Positions 1-8,113 of a stretch of 64,000 bases of DNA are shown piece by piece. The notes beneath the pieces were generated by a model, which did not search any database, was not told where the DNA came from, and worked only from the letters and a program-made list of their open reading frames with translations. The position numbers were made by a program, and so were the translations under genes. Each line of letters opens with the position of its first letter. Position 1 is the stretch's first letter. Origin of the DNA: Streptomyces akebiae (GTDB lineage: Bacteria > Actinomycetota > Actinomycetes > Streptomycetales > Streptomycetaceae); assembly GCF_019599145.1 (NCBI RefSeq), contig NZ_CP080647.1, forward strand, positions 1,984,001 to 2,048,000, read 5' to 3'.

Positions 1-373
1 CGGCCACGCCGCGGTAGGTCCGCCGATGGAAGATCAGGATGTTCAGACCTGCGAGCAGGATGAGGCCGAGCTTCCACGGAGCACTGCCACGGTCGGCGAG
101 AAGGCTCGCGCCGGGCAGGAACATGACCACGCCGGTGACTGCCGCGATCACGAAGCCGAGATGTGACATGCGGAGCAAGTAGTCGGCCGCGGTCGTCACC
201 CGCAGAGTCCGCCGGCCGAGCCCCAGCAGCCGGAGATCGAATGCCGCGGCCGGCCCTATGAGGAGGGCGATGCCGATGATGTGGACGCTTTCGAGCATCG
301 GGTACAGGTAGGCCGTGCCACGGACGGCCTCGGAGAACCAGTTGTCCTCCAGCCAGGAGAAGATGTTGTCCAT
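1..373 (-). CDS. DUF6644-type integral membrane protein (C-terminal part outside window)
   Basis: Reads leftward from ATG at 373 and runs off the window edge after about 124 codons, so it is partial. The protein opens with MDNIFSWLEDNWFSEAVRG, followed by a hydrophobic stretch (YLYPMLESVHIIGIALLIG), a DLRLLG motif and further hydrophobic segments, the pattern of the DUF6644 family of small membrane proteins. No function is established for the family. The start lies 11 nt after the stop of the DUF6152 gene and has no good ribosome site of its own, which suggests translational coupling in a two-gene operon. The family assignment is from recall of its typical N-terminus. Confidence 0.65.
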   Translation of the reverse strand, partial: MDNIFSWLEDNWFSEAVRGTAYLYPMLESVHIIGIALLIGPAAAFDLRLLGLGRRTLRVTTAADYLLRMSHLGFVIAAVTGVVMFLPGASLLADRGSAPWKLGLILLAGLNILIFHRRTYRGVA

Positions 374-384
374 GACTGGCGCCG

Positions 385-1104
385 TCACTCTCGGGGCGAG
401 CGTCGTCGCAGGTAGAAGACTCCACCTGCGATAACGGCGACCAGTACGCCACCGAGCGTGGCCCACACCACGGTCGGTGACGTGCCCTCGGAGTCCGCTG
501 CGGCCGACGGGGAATCCTGGTCGGCGTCGGCGGCGGGTGCGTCGCCCTCCGGATAAGGGACCGGCAGCGGCCTCGCCGGGAGTTCCTCGTTGAGCACCTG
601 GTTGACAGGCTTCCCCTCTTCGTACCAGAACACGACCGGACGGAACTCGTCGGTGTGACTCCTGCCGACGTAACCGACGGCTTCGATCCGCTCGCCGTCC
701 TCGAGCTCGCGGTCCAGGCCCCACATCCCCGTGAAGCTCGGCGGCGCGATGGTGACCTCCAGCTCGTCCTGAGACCCGCTGTAGGACGGTGCGGCATTGA
801 TCGGGTCGCTGTCGGCGGCGTCCCGCAGTCCCTCGGGCAGATCGCGCTCGGGGGTGTCAGCAGGGAGATCGCTGTCGATGGTCACGTTGAAGTAGGAGTG
901 CGGCTCACCCCAGCGGACCTGCGAGACAGTACCCGAGATGTAGTAGAGGCGATCGGTGTCGAAGTCGTCGAACCCGTGGTGCGCCTGCGCGGCCCCCGCC
1001 GAGAACATGATGAGCGTCGTCGCGGAGACCAGAGACGCTGTCGCCAGCCTGACGCGACGGGCGCCGGTGCGAGCCACGGGTGCGGCGATGTTGATGAAGT
1101 GCAT
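385..1104 (-). CDS. DUF6152-type exported protein with C-terminal membrane anchor
   Basis: I chose ATG at 1104 because AAAGGATC precedes it; an in-frame start at 1161 has no ribosome site. The product is 239 residues: a signal peptide ending near AGAAQA, the mature start HHGFDDFD that is typical of DUF6152, a beta-rich domain (YYISGTVSQVRWGEPHSYF, then a conserved GYVGRSH segment), an acidic Ala/Asp/Pro linker and a C-terminal helix (LGGVLVAVIAGGVFYLRRR) that should anchor it in the membrane. The domain probably faces outside the cell. The HH at the mature N-terminus could bind metal, but that is inference. It is paired with the downstream DUF6644 gene. Confidence 0.7.
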   Translation of the reverse strand: MHFINIAAPVARTGARRVRLATASLVSATTLIMFSAGAAQAHHGFDDFDTDRLYYISGTVSQVRWGEPHSYFNVTIDSDLPADTPERDLPEGLRDAADSDPINAAPSYSGSQDELEVTIAPPSFTGMWGLDRELEDGERIEAVGYVGRSHTDEFRPVVFWYEEGKPVNQVLNEELPARPLPVPYPEGDAPAADADQDSPSAAADSEGTSPTVVWATLGGVLVAVIAGGVFYLRRRSPRE

Positions 1105-1236
1105 ACCGAGTCGATCCTTTGCGAGGGCTTGGGGTGTGCCGCAGTCAGTGAACCTCAACAAACGCCCAGCGAAGAGGGGTCAATTTCCTCCCAGGATCGG
1201 GGAGTCCCTGCCTTGGGAGGTGCGTTCGGAGCACCT

Positions 1237-1386
1237 TCAGTGACCGTTCTGACACTCTCGGCAATAGTTGGTCATATCGATCAGCTGTCGCCGACTTCGT
1301 ATCGGTGGCCGACCGGGCTTCCGTCCGTTCGGCAACAGCGACTCCAGCACTGCCCATTGTTCGTCGGTGAGATCTGCATGCGCCAC
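1237..1386 (-). pseudogene. N-terminal stump of an IS5-family transposase
   Basis: A GTG-started frame of 49 codons reads VAHADLTDEQWAVLESLLP and continues with a GRKPGRPP segment and RSRRQLIDM. This is the N-terminal domain of IS5-family transposases (LTDEQW...LLP). It stops after NYCRECQNGH, with no catalytic DDE domain downstream. It is a relic, not a working gene. No matching inverted-repeat ends were seen nearby. A middle fragment of a similar transposase lies at 52123-52420. Confidence 0.7.
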
Positions 1387-1482
1387 GAATCAAGACCCCT
1401 CACGGACAAGATCCACTTTCGACACACGCCCGGACCCGTCACCTGGTGCGGGGCGAAGCAGCACGACCCGGACTACCGGACT

Positions 1483-2391
1483 TCAGGCGGCCGGCTCCAT
1501 CGTCCCCGTTGCCATCCCCACCGACACGCGCGTCGTCAGGATCCTCGCCTCGGTCGTGATCCGGCGTTCCTCCTGGTCGAAGTCGGGCGCGGCGCAGATG
1601 AACATGGTGTGGCCGTCTTCTCCTCCGATGACGGACGAGAAGGGCATCATGCCGGGCACAATCTCATCGATCACCTCGCCCCCTTCACGCAGGCGCAGGA
1701 GTTTCTCAGAACCGAGGTCGGCGATCCACAGTGCGCCCTCGGCATCGACGCACATGCCGTCAGGGCACACGAGGAACTCCGCCTGGGCCTCGGCGAACTC
1801 CGTCGTGCTGGGCAGCGGACCGAACTCGGCCCATACCCGGTGATTGATGAGCCGCCCGTCGTCGGTCAGGTCGAAGGCGGAGATGCGGTTCCCGAAGGTT
1901 TCGTTGACGAGGAAGACGTTGTCTTCGGTGAGTACGCAGCCGTTCGGGAACCAGAGGTCGGTGGCGACCTCGGTGATCCGGCCGTCCGGGTCGATCCGGT
2001 GGAGGGAGCCCGGCGCCATCGGGGCCCGGTTGTCCAGGTCGAACCCGAAGTCGCCGACATAGGCCCGGCCGTACCGGTCGACGATGACTTCGTTGCAGAA
2101 GCCGTTGACATGACCGCTCAAATCCGCGTGCACCACCATGCTGCCGTCGGCCTCGCGACGCAACAACGTGCGATCTTGCATCGACGCCACGAGCAGTCTG
2201 CCATCCGGCAGCCAGGCCAGTCCGGACGGCTGTGCGGGAACGATCGCCTCGACGCGAAGGTCGGAGCCGTCTTCCCTGGCCGACATGACGCTGCATGTGT
2301 GCAGCTCGGAGAACCAGACCCGGTTCTCGTGCCAGCGGGGCGCCTCCACGAAGGTCCGCCCGGGGATCAGCGTGTTGATCTCGTAGGTCAC
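1483..2391 (-). CDS. SMP-30/gluconolactonase family lactonase
   Basis: 302 residues from GTG at 2391, which has GGAG spaced 7 nt upstream; an in-frame start at 2409 has none. It is a six-bladed beta-propeller of the SMP-30/gluconolaconase/LRE-like family, which hydrolyses sugar or other lactones with one divalent metal. Likely metal ligands are the Glu of FVEAPRWHE near residue 14, the Asn of LWFPNGCVL and the Asp of LWIADLGSEK. No signal peptide, so it is cytoplasmic. It is the last gene of the ABC uptake operon, 48 nt after the ABC/permease fusion, which suggests that the imported compound is, or becomes, a lactone. Confidence 0.85.
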   Translation of the reverse strand: MTYEINTLIPGRTFVEAPRWHENRVWFSELHTCSVMSAREDGSDLRVEAIVPAQPSGLAWLPDGRLLVASMQDRTLLRREADGSMVVHADLSGHVNGFCNEVIVDRYGRAYVGDFGFDLDNRAPMAPGSLHRIDPDGRITEVATDLWFPNGCVLTEDNVFLVNETFGNRISAFDLTDDGRLINHRVWAEFGPLPSTTEFAEAQAEFLVCPDGMCVDAEGALWIADLGSEKLLRLREGGEVIDEIVPGMMPFSSVIGGEDGHTMFICAAPDFDQEERRITTEARILTTRVSVGMATGTMEPAA

Positions 2392-2439
2392 CGTTGTTCT
2401 CCAGTGCACGTTGTGCTCCAGTGCGAGCGGAATGGGTTG

Positions 2440-4989
2440 TCAGGCTGTGCGGATGCCGCGGTTACGGGCGCGCTCGAGCGACGCGTAGGCCCCGACGGCC
2501 ACCAGCAGAATGCCCCCGTAAAGGATCTGCTGCCAGGCATCCGGGATGTGCAGAAGCGGTGTGACGTTGTTCAGCAGGCCCAGGAACAGCGCCCCGAGCA
2601 TGGCACCGATGAACGAGCCGCGGCCACCACTGAGCACCGCTCCGCCGAGGAACACGGCGGCGAAGCAGGGAAGGGTGTAACCGGCGCCGACCGCGTTCGA
2701 CCCCAAGCCGGTCTGGCTGGCGAGGAAGACGCCACCGATTACGGCGCCGAGGGCGCAGAGGATCAGGCTGAGCACGCGTACCCGGACGACGCGTGTCCCC
2801 ACGCGACGAGCGGATTCGCCGTGGAATCCCACAGCGCGCAGGGCGAGCCCTCCGCGGCTTCGACGGAGCCAGAACTCCGCGGCGACCGCGATGACCACCA
2901 GCATGACGAACGCGGCCGGAACAAAGCCGATGCCCTGAGCGACGAGCGTGACGAGTTCCGGGGCGATCACACCTTCCGGTTGCGGGCGCAGGACGATCGC
3001 GATGCCCTGAACGATGCCCATGGTCGCCACCGTCGCGACGATCGGTGTCACTTTGAGAACTTCGATCAGTAGGACGTTGAACAGGCCGATTGCCAGGACT
3101 TCCACTGTCAGCAGGCCCAGCGTGGAGAGAACCGATGACATCCCGAGGTCGGGCAATGTCATGGAGACCAGGACGACCGTCAGGCTCATCGTCGAACCTA
3201 TGGAGATGTCCAGCAGGCCGGTGAACATCACGAACTGTTGACCGATCGCGACGAAGGCCAGCGGCAACGTGAGGATCAGCAGGTTCGCCAGGTTCGTCTT
3301 CGTCCAGAACACGTCGGACTGCGTGCCGGTGTAGAGCGCGACCATGGTGATCAGCAGCAGCAGGATGGCGATGGGCAGGTGCGCGGACACACGGCCGACG
3401 AGCCGGCGCAGCAGTCCCTGCCCCTGGATCAGAGCGGGGCCCTGTTCTTCGGCCACATCGGTCGCGCTGACGAAGCCACGCACGATCTCGGTCTCGGTCG
3501 TCGGCGCACTGAGCTCCTCGACGACCCGTCCGCGCGACATGACGTACACGCGGTCGCAGAGCCCCGCGAGTTCAGCCGAGTCGGAGGAGTTCACAAGGAC
3601 CGCGATGCCCTCGTCGGCAGCGGATGCGAGGACGCGGTAGATGTCCATACGGGCCCGCGCGTCGACGCCCTGCGTGGGCTCGTCGACGATGAGCACCTTC
3701 GGCTGACGCAGCGCGGGCCTGGCGAGCACGGACTTCTGCTGGTTGCCGCCCGACAACCCGCTGACGGGTTGATACGGCGACGCCGCGACGATGCCCAAAT
3801 CACGTTTCGCCTGCCGGAAGGCAGGCAGCAACCGTCGACTGAGCGACAACCCGGCCGGCCCTGCATCGGGGCCCAGCTGGATCGTGGCGTTGTCCATGAC
3901 CGACATCGACTCGAAGACCGATTCGGCCGCCCGGTCGCCGCTCTGGAAGCTGATGCCGGCGTCGAGCGCGGTCGCCGGCGTGACACGGCGCAACTTCTTG
4001 TCATCGACGCTGCTCGATCCGCCGGTCCGGTCGATGCCGATGATGCCGCGCAGTAGCGCTCGCTGGCCGTTGCCTTCGGCCCCGGCGACACCGACGATCT
4101 CGCCCGCACGCACGTTGATCGACACCGGCCCGAACCCGTGACCGGAGAGCTCTTGGACATCCAGCCGGACGGGCGACGAAGACGGCGGTGTACGCGTGGG
4201 GAACTCGAGTTCGGTCGGCGCGCCGACCATGAGCTCGACGATCTCGTCGACGTTCCAGTCCCGCGAAGCGTGCGTACCCTGGATGACGCCGTCGCGCAGC
4301 ACCGTGACACGGTCGGCGAGGCGCTTGACCTCGGCCAGTCGGTGGCTCACGTACACGATGGCGGTGCCCTCGTCGCGGGCCTGCTTGATGAGATCGCTGA
4401 GCTGTTCCGCCAGACGCATGTCGAGCGCGGCGGTGGGCTCGTCGAGCATCAGTACGCGGGGGCGGTGGGCCATCGCTCTCGCCACTTCGAGCAGCTGGCG
4501 GGCGCCCGGGCCGAGAGCGGAGACCAGGTCCGTGGGCTTGAACGGGAGGTTGAACCGGGCGAGCAGCTGGTCCAGGTCGGGCGGCCGCGACTCGCCGACG
4601 GCGTTGAAGCTGAGGGTGATGTTGTCGGCCACGCTCAGCTCGGGAACCAGTGAAGTGTCCTGGTAGGCGGTGATGAGTCCCAGGCGCCGGGCCCGCTGCA
4701 CACCGCCGGCACCGAGTTCCTCGCCGCCGATGAGGACGGTGCCCTCGTCCGCGCCCAGGACACCCGACGCGATCTTGATCAGGGTCGACTTCCCGGAGCC
4801 GTTCTCGCCGACCAGGGCGTGGACCTCGCCCGGCCGGCAGTCGAAGTCGACGTCGGACAATGCGCGAACGCCGGGAAACGACTTCGTGACCCCGGTAAGG
4901 GTGACAGCGGGAACGCTGCGCTCCCCGTCCGTGGTGCCGGGGGTCCTGTCCTCGGCGAGATCGTCTGTACGCGGCATGATCTTCTCCAT
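2440..4989 (-). CDS. ABC transporter ATPase (tandem, RbsA-type) fused to RbsC-type permease
   Basis: 849 residues from ATG at 4989 (GGAGG 8 nt upstream). Domain order: first ABC domain with Walker A GENGSGKST near residue 62 and LMLDEPTAALD; second ABC domain with the degenerate GAEGNGQ P-loop usual in RbsA/MglA second domains, signature SGGNQQ and LIVDEPTQGVD; then from about residue 530 a complete RbsC-type permease (QQFVMFTGLLDISIGST and about eight further membrane helices). ATPase and permease are separate proteins in most sugar importers of this class. A second, unfused permease is encoded at 6420-7517, so the membrane part may be a heterodimer. It energises import of the ligand bound by the lipoprotein at 5081-6361. 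Confidence 0.9.
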   Translation of the reverse strand: MEKIMPRTDDLAEDRTPGTTDGERSVPAVTLTGVTKSFPGVRALSDVDFDCRPGEVHALVGENGSGKSTLIKIASGVLGADEGTVLIGGEELGAGGVQRARRLGLITAYQDTSLVPELSVADNITLSFNAVGESRPPDLDQLLARFNLPFKPTDLVSALGPGARQLLEVARAMAHRPRVLMLDEPTAALDMRLAEQLSDLIKQARDEGTAIVYVSHRLAEVKRLADRVTVLRDGVIQGTHASRDWNVDEIVELMVGAPTELEFPTRTPPSSSPVRLDVQELSGHGFGPVSINVRAGEIVGVAGAEGNGQRALLRGIIGIDRTGGSSSVDDKKLRRVTPATALDAGISFQSGDRAAESVFESMSVMDNATIQLGPDAGPAGLSLSRRLLPAFRQAKRDLGIVAASPYQPVSGLSGGNQQKSVLARPALRQPKVLIVDEPTQGVDARARMDIYRVLASAADEGIAVLVNSSDSAELAGLCDRVYVMSRGRVVEELSAPTTETEIVRGFVSATDVAEEQGPALIQGQGLLRRLVGRVSAHLPIAILLLLITMVALYTGTQSDVFWTKTNLANLLILTLPLAFVAIGQQFVMFTGLLDISIGSTMSLTVVLVSMTLPDLGMSSVLSTLGLLTVEVLAIGLFNVLLIEVLKVTPIVATVATMGIVQGIAIVLRPQPEGVIAPELVTLVAQGIGFVPAAFVMLVVIAVAAEFWLRRSRGGLALRAVGFHGESARRVGTRVVRVRVLSLILCALGAVIGGVFLASQTGLGSNAVGAGYTLPCFAAVFLGGAVLSGGRGSFIGAMLGALFLGLLNNVTPLLHIPDAWQQILYGGILLVAVGAYASLERARNRGIRTA

Positions 4990-5022
4990 CAAGGATTCCT
5001 CCGCTGGCTGATTCGATGCTTC

Positions 5023-5063
5023 GGTTCTGGCCGGACCGGGCGAGGCCCGGTCCGGCCAGAACC
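5023..5063 (-). promoter_or_regulatory. 19-bp intra-operon hairpin between binding protein and ABC genes
   Basis: The 19-nt arms at 5023-5041 and 5045-5063 (GGTTCTGGCCGGACCGGGC and its exact complement) pair perfectly around a 3-nt GAG loop. It sits 17 nt after the binding-protein stop and before the ABC fusion gene. No T-run follows in the minus direction. Hairpins at this place in importer operons often protect the binding-protein mRNA or attenuate downstream genes so that binding protein is made in excess; that role here is inference. Confidence 0.7.
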
Positions 5064-5080
5064 ACCAGGTCGTTCAGGAA

Positions 5081-6361
5081 TCACGAACCTGCCGCAAGAA
5101 CCGCGGCCGCCTGCTTGGCATTGAAGAGGGTGGGTACCGGTGCGTTCGCCGGCATCGCCGGGTCGTAGGTCGGCATCACCTCGCTGATGTCGACCATCGG
5201 GTACGGAATCGACACCTCGTGGTCGACCTTCTGGCCCTGCTTGGCCATGATTCCGGCGGTGACACCGATGCGGCCGTACCACACACGGCTGTTGGCGACG
5301 AACGCGGTTGCCTTGACGCCGTCCTCCTGCGCCTGCTTGAACTGCTTGAGGAAGGCGTAGTTCACGACGTCCGACATCAGAATCGGCGGCGTACGGTCGG
5401 CCTTGAGGTACGGGGCCATGAAGTATTCCAGGGTGTAGTCGTAGGCCACCGCCTCCGGGTCCCTGCCGGAGGCGTACAGGGAGTTACCCGCCTGCGTCAT
5501 GCCCTGAGGTGTCCACTGGGTGAATCCCTCGATCGACTTGCGCCAGCCCGCGTCCTTCAGGCCCTTCTGGAGGCACGGCTGCCATGCGGCCGCGCTGGCG
5601 TTGCCGGGAACACCGGTGTAGAGACCGTAGCTGCCGGGCTTGCCGACCATCTGGGCCACCTGCTTCGCACCGTCGGTGTAGGCACCGCAGAGGTCGGCGG
5701 GCGCGTAGACGTCCACCGCCTTCGCGACCGCGTCCGGAACCGGTGTCTCCACCTGGACGACGGTGATGCCGGCCGCCTTGGCCTGCTGCACCACGGGCAG
5801 CACGGCGGCTCCCCAGATCGTGTCCATCACGATGATGTCGGGCCGCTGGGCGATCATGCTCTTGAAGTTCGCCAGGTAGCTGGCGACGTCGGACCCCAGG
5901 CTGTAGATGACCCTCGAGACCTGACCCGAGGAGATCGCCTGGGCGGTGAGTTCGGCGCGGAAGGTCTGGCGCCACGGATTGATGTTGTCGTTGGGGAAGC
6001 CGATCGTGAGCGAGCCGGTGCCGGTCTCACAGACGTTCTTCGTCAGACACTCCTGGAGCTTGGACTCCATCTTCGGCGTGAACTTGACGGCGGCCGTCTT
6101 CATGGCCTCCTGGACCACCGGGTCCATGGTTTCCAGCGGAATGTCCTTCAGGAACATGCGCTTGACGGTCGTGGCGACTGCCTTCTCGTCGACCGGCGCG
6201 GAGGACCCTGCGGACGCGTCCGCCGAGCCCGCGTTGTTCGCGGAGTTGCTCGCTGTCGTGCTGGAACAGGCGGTCAGCGCGAGTATCGCGGCGACTGTGG
6301 TGATGGTGAGCCTTTGGCGGGTCTTACGACTACGCACGCAGGCCTGCTTGCCCATCGTCAT
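5081..6361 (-). CDS. Sugar-type ABC transporter substrate-binding lipoprotein
   Basis: 426 residues from ATG at 6361, with AGGAG spaced 7 nt; the longer in-frame start at 6523 is not supported. The N-terminus is an Arg/Lys-rich n-region, a hydrophobic core and the lipobox LTAC, followed by a Ser/Ala/Asn-rich linker, so it is a membrane-anchored lipoprotein. The remainder resembles periplasmic binding proteins of the ribose type (type I fold), with GFPNDNINPWRQTF and IIVMDTIWGAAVLPVVQQA. It delivers ligand to the permeases encoded on either side. The ligand cannot be read from sequence; the lactonase at the end of the operon hints at a sugar-like or lactone compound. Confidence 0.88.
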   Translation of the reverse strand: MTMGKQACVRSRKTRQRLTITTVAAILALTACSSTTASNSANNAGSADASAGSSAPVDEKAVATTVKRMFLKDIPLETMDPVVQEAMKTAAVKFTPKMESKLQECLTKNVCETGTGSLTIGFPNDNINPWRQTFRAELTAQAISSGQVSRVIYSLGSDVASYLANFKSMIAQRPDIIVMDTIWGAAVLPVVQQAKAAGITVVQVETPVPDAVAKAVDVYAPADLCGAYTDGAKQVAQMVGKPGSYGLYTGVPGNASAAAWQPCLQKGLKDAGWRKSIEGFTQWTPQGMTQAGNSLYASGRDPEAVAYDYTLEYFMAPYLKADRTPPILMSDVVNYAFLKQFKQAQEDGVKATAFVANSRVWYGRIGVTAGIMAKQGQKVDHEVSIPYPMVDISEVMPTYDPAMPANAPVPTLFNAKQAAAVLAAGS

Positions 6362-6419
6362 TGATGTGCTCCTATCGGCATGGCAGGTAACGGAGATGCG
6401 CGGATGACACTGCTTGGGG

Positions 6420-7517
6420 TCAGCCGCCGGCAACGGGGCGTCCGGCCTTCTTGAAGCCACGCCTGAAGCTCGAGGCGCCGTACTGGCCAAGGGTGATGGC
6501 AGCGACGGCGACCACGAGGGCAAGTCCTTGGATCACCACGCGCGCTCCGGCCGAAAGGCCCATGATGGAGAGCGCCTGGTCGAGAAACTGGAGGAAGATT
6601 GCGGCGATCACGACGCTGGCGACGCTCGCCGGTCCTCCGGTGAAGATCACGCCCGCGATGCCCGCCGCCGTGATCGTGGCCATTTGGTACGGCGCGCCCG
6701 CGTAGACGTCCGGCGTCCCTATGTACCCGGCCAGCAGCACGCCCGCGATGCCGTAGAGCAGCCCGGCGAGGGCGTACGTCGACAGTTCGACCGCGGTGAC
6801 CCGGATTCCAAGTGCGCGCGCTGACCGCCGATTGGCGCCGACGGCTGCGATACGGCGACCGAAACGGGTCTTGGTCAGAACCGCGGTGAGTATCACGGCC
6901 ACGACCAGCGCGAACAGGAAGCCGGCATTGACGCCGAAGAACGTCTTCTGCGCGATCTCCTGGAGGGACTGTGGCGCCTGCCCCGAAACGGACAGCGACA
7001 CGCTCGTCCACAGCGTGATCCCACCGGAGATCATGCCGAACGTCGCCAGAGTGACGATCAGCGCGTTGAGCCGGAAAACGGCGATGAGCACTCCGTTGAC
7101 CACACTGAACACGACCGGGACCACCAACGCGAAGGCGATCACCGTCGGCACGCTCGCCCCTGGGCCGCCATAGTGCACGATCATGCCTGCCGCTACGGAC
7201 ATGATGGCCGAGACCGACAGATCGATCGATCCCAGCATGATGATCAGCATCTGCCCTATCGCGGCGATCGCCAGCACACCGGCGAGTGCGGTGACCATTT
7301 CGAGCGACGCGCTACTGAGCGTCCGCGGCGCCGCGAAGAGCACCACCGCGGCGAGCATCAGGAACGCGGCCCAGCTGGCCCGGTAGCGAGCGGGCCAGCG
7401 ATATTTCAGGTCTGTGAGCCGACCCGCACGCTCAGCCGCAGCCACTGCCACGGCATCGGCAGAGGGGGCGTCCGCGGCCACCCTCGGCAGATCCAAGCGC
7501 GTTACCTTCATCAGCAC
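6420..7517 (-). CDS. ABC transporter permease, RbsC/BPD_transp_2 family
   Basis: 365 residues from GTG at 7517; ATG at 7511 is an equally possible start, since the GAGG at about 10 nt fits it better. It has a cytoplasmic N-terminal tail of about 45 residues, then about eight to ten membrane helices with the family segment GQMLIIMLGSIDLSVSAIMS and a conserved cytoplasmic loop TRFGRRIAAVGANRRSARALG that contacts the ATPase. It is the first gene of the four-gene uptake operon (permease, binding protein, ABC/permease fusion, lactonase). A GntR-type operator and a candidate promoter lie just upstream at 7566-7606. Confidence 0.9.
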   Translation of the reverse strand: MLMKVTRLDLPRVAADAPSADAVAVAAAERAGRLTDLKYRWPARYRASWAAFLMLAAVVLFAAPRTLSSASLEMVTALAGVLAIAAIGQMLIIMLGSIDLSVSAIMSVAAGMIVHYGGPGASVPTVIAFALVVPVVFSVVNGVLIAVFRLNALIVTLATFGMISGGITLWTSVSLSVSGQAPQSLQEIAQKTFFGVNAGFLFALVVAVILTAVLTKTRFGRRIAAVGANRRSARALGIRVTAVELSTYALAGLLYGIAGVLLAGYIGTPDVYAGAPYQMATITAAGIAGVIFTGGPASVASVVIAAIFLQFLDQALSIMGLSAGARVVIQGLALVVAVAAITLGQYGASSFRRGFKKAGRPVAGG

Positions 7518-7565
7518 ACCGCCTCATTGCAGAGCGCCTGGCTCGACTTCTACCAAGCGAGCTAA

Positions 7566-7574
7566 TGTCAGACT
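7566..7574. promoter_or_regulatory. GntR-type operator in front of the ABC uptake operon
   Basis: TGTCAGACT, one of nine intergenic sites of the form TGTCANACT (core GT-N3-AC). On the minus strand a candidate promoter lies just upstream: TTGACG (7601-7606), an 18-nt spacer and TTGAAT (7577-7582). The site then falls at or just past the -10, a position suited to repression. The start codon is about 50 nt downstream. Confidence 0.5.
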
Positions 7575-7606
7575 GCATTCAAAGCTGCCTAACAACTGTC
7601 CGTCAA

Positions 7607-8113
7607 GAGGCCTGACAGTGACATTCGGGTCCGTTGCCACCTCGTGATGGGCGCATCTTCCTCGACCCTCACCGCCGACCGCCGCATCGCTTCCGGCTAC
7701 CACCGGCCTGCACACCGCCACGGGCCGTCCGAACAGCGGCTGACGACCACGGGGGGAACTGTGGCCAGCGGAGTGGCCGGCCAGTCGCGGGCGCCGGTGA
7801 TGCGGCCGCACAAGATCGCGTCAAGGGCGGGGGCAGGCCGGTCGGCGACACCAGTGCGGCGTGGTCGTATACACAGCCCCGACGAGGGGCGATCCAGCCG
7901 AGCACTCAGGAAGGCGCCCCAGGCACAACCGTCACAGACCCTCCGTCCACCATGCCAGCCCGTTACCCGTCGCTGTCGATGTGTCGATCAAGGCCGACGG
8001 AAGACCACAAAGGCCCGCCCTTCTACGCGGCACGCATCAGAGGAGAGCTGCCGTGCGGCGCGGACCAGCACCGTCAACAGGCGTCGCCACCGGAGTGCGA
8101 GTTCCGGGGAAGG
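7607..8113. other. Non-coding stretch, nothing recognised
   Basis: About 500 nt between the uptake-operon promoter and the stop of the CoA-transferase gene. Open frames exist on both strands, but their translations are low-complexity Arg/Pro/Ala sequence without recognisable motifs or ribosome sites. No strong hairpin was noticed. Confidence 0.5.

Noticed and set aside
655..3072. A very long plus-strand open frame (805 codons)
   Set aside because: It runs antisense to the DUF6152, lactonase and ABC genes, which have family motifs and ribosome sites; its translation has none. High-GC codon bias produces such shadows.
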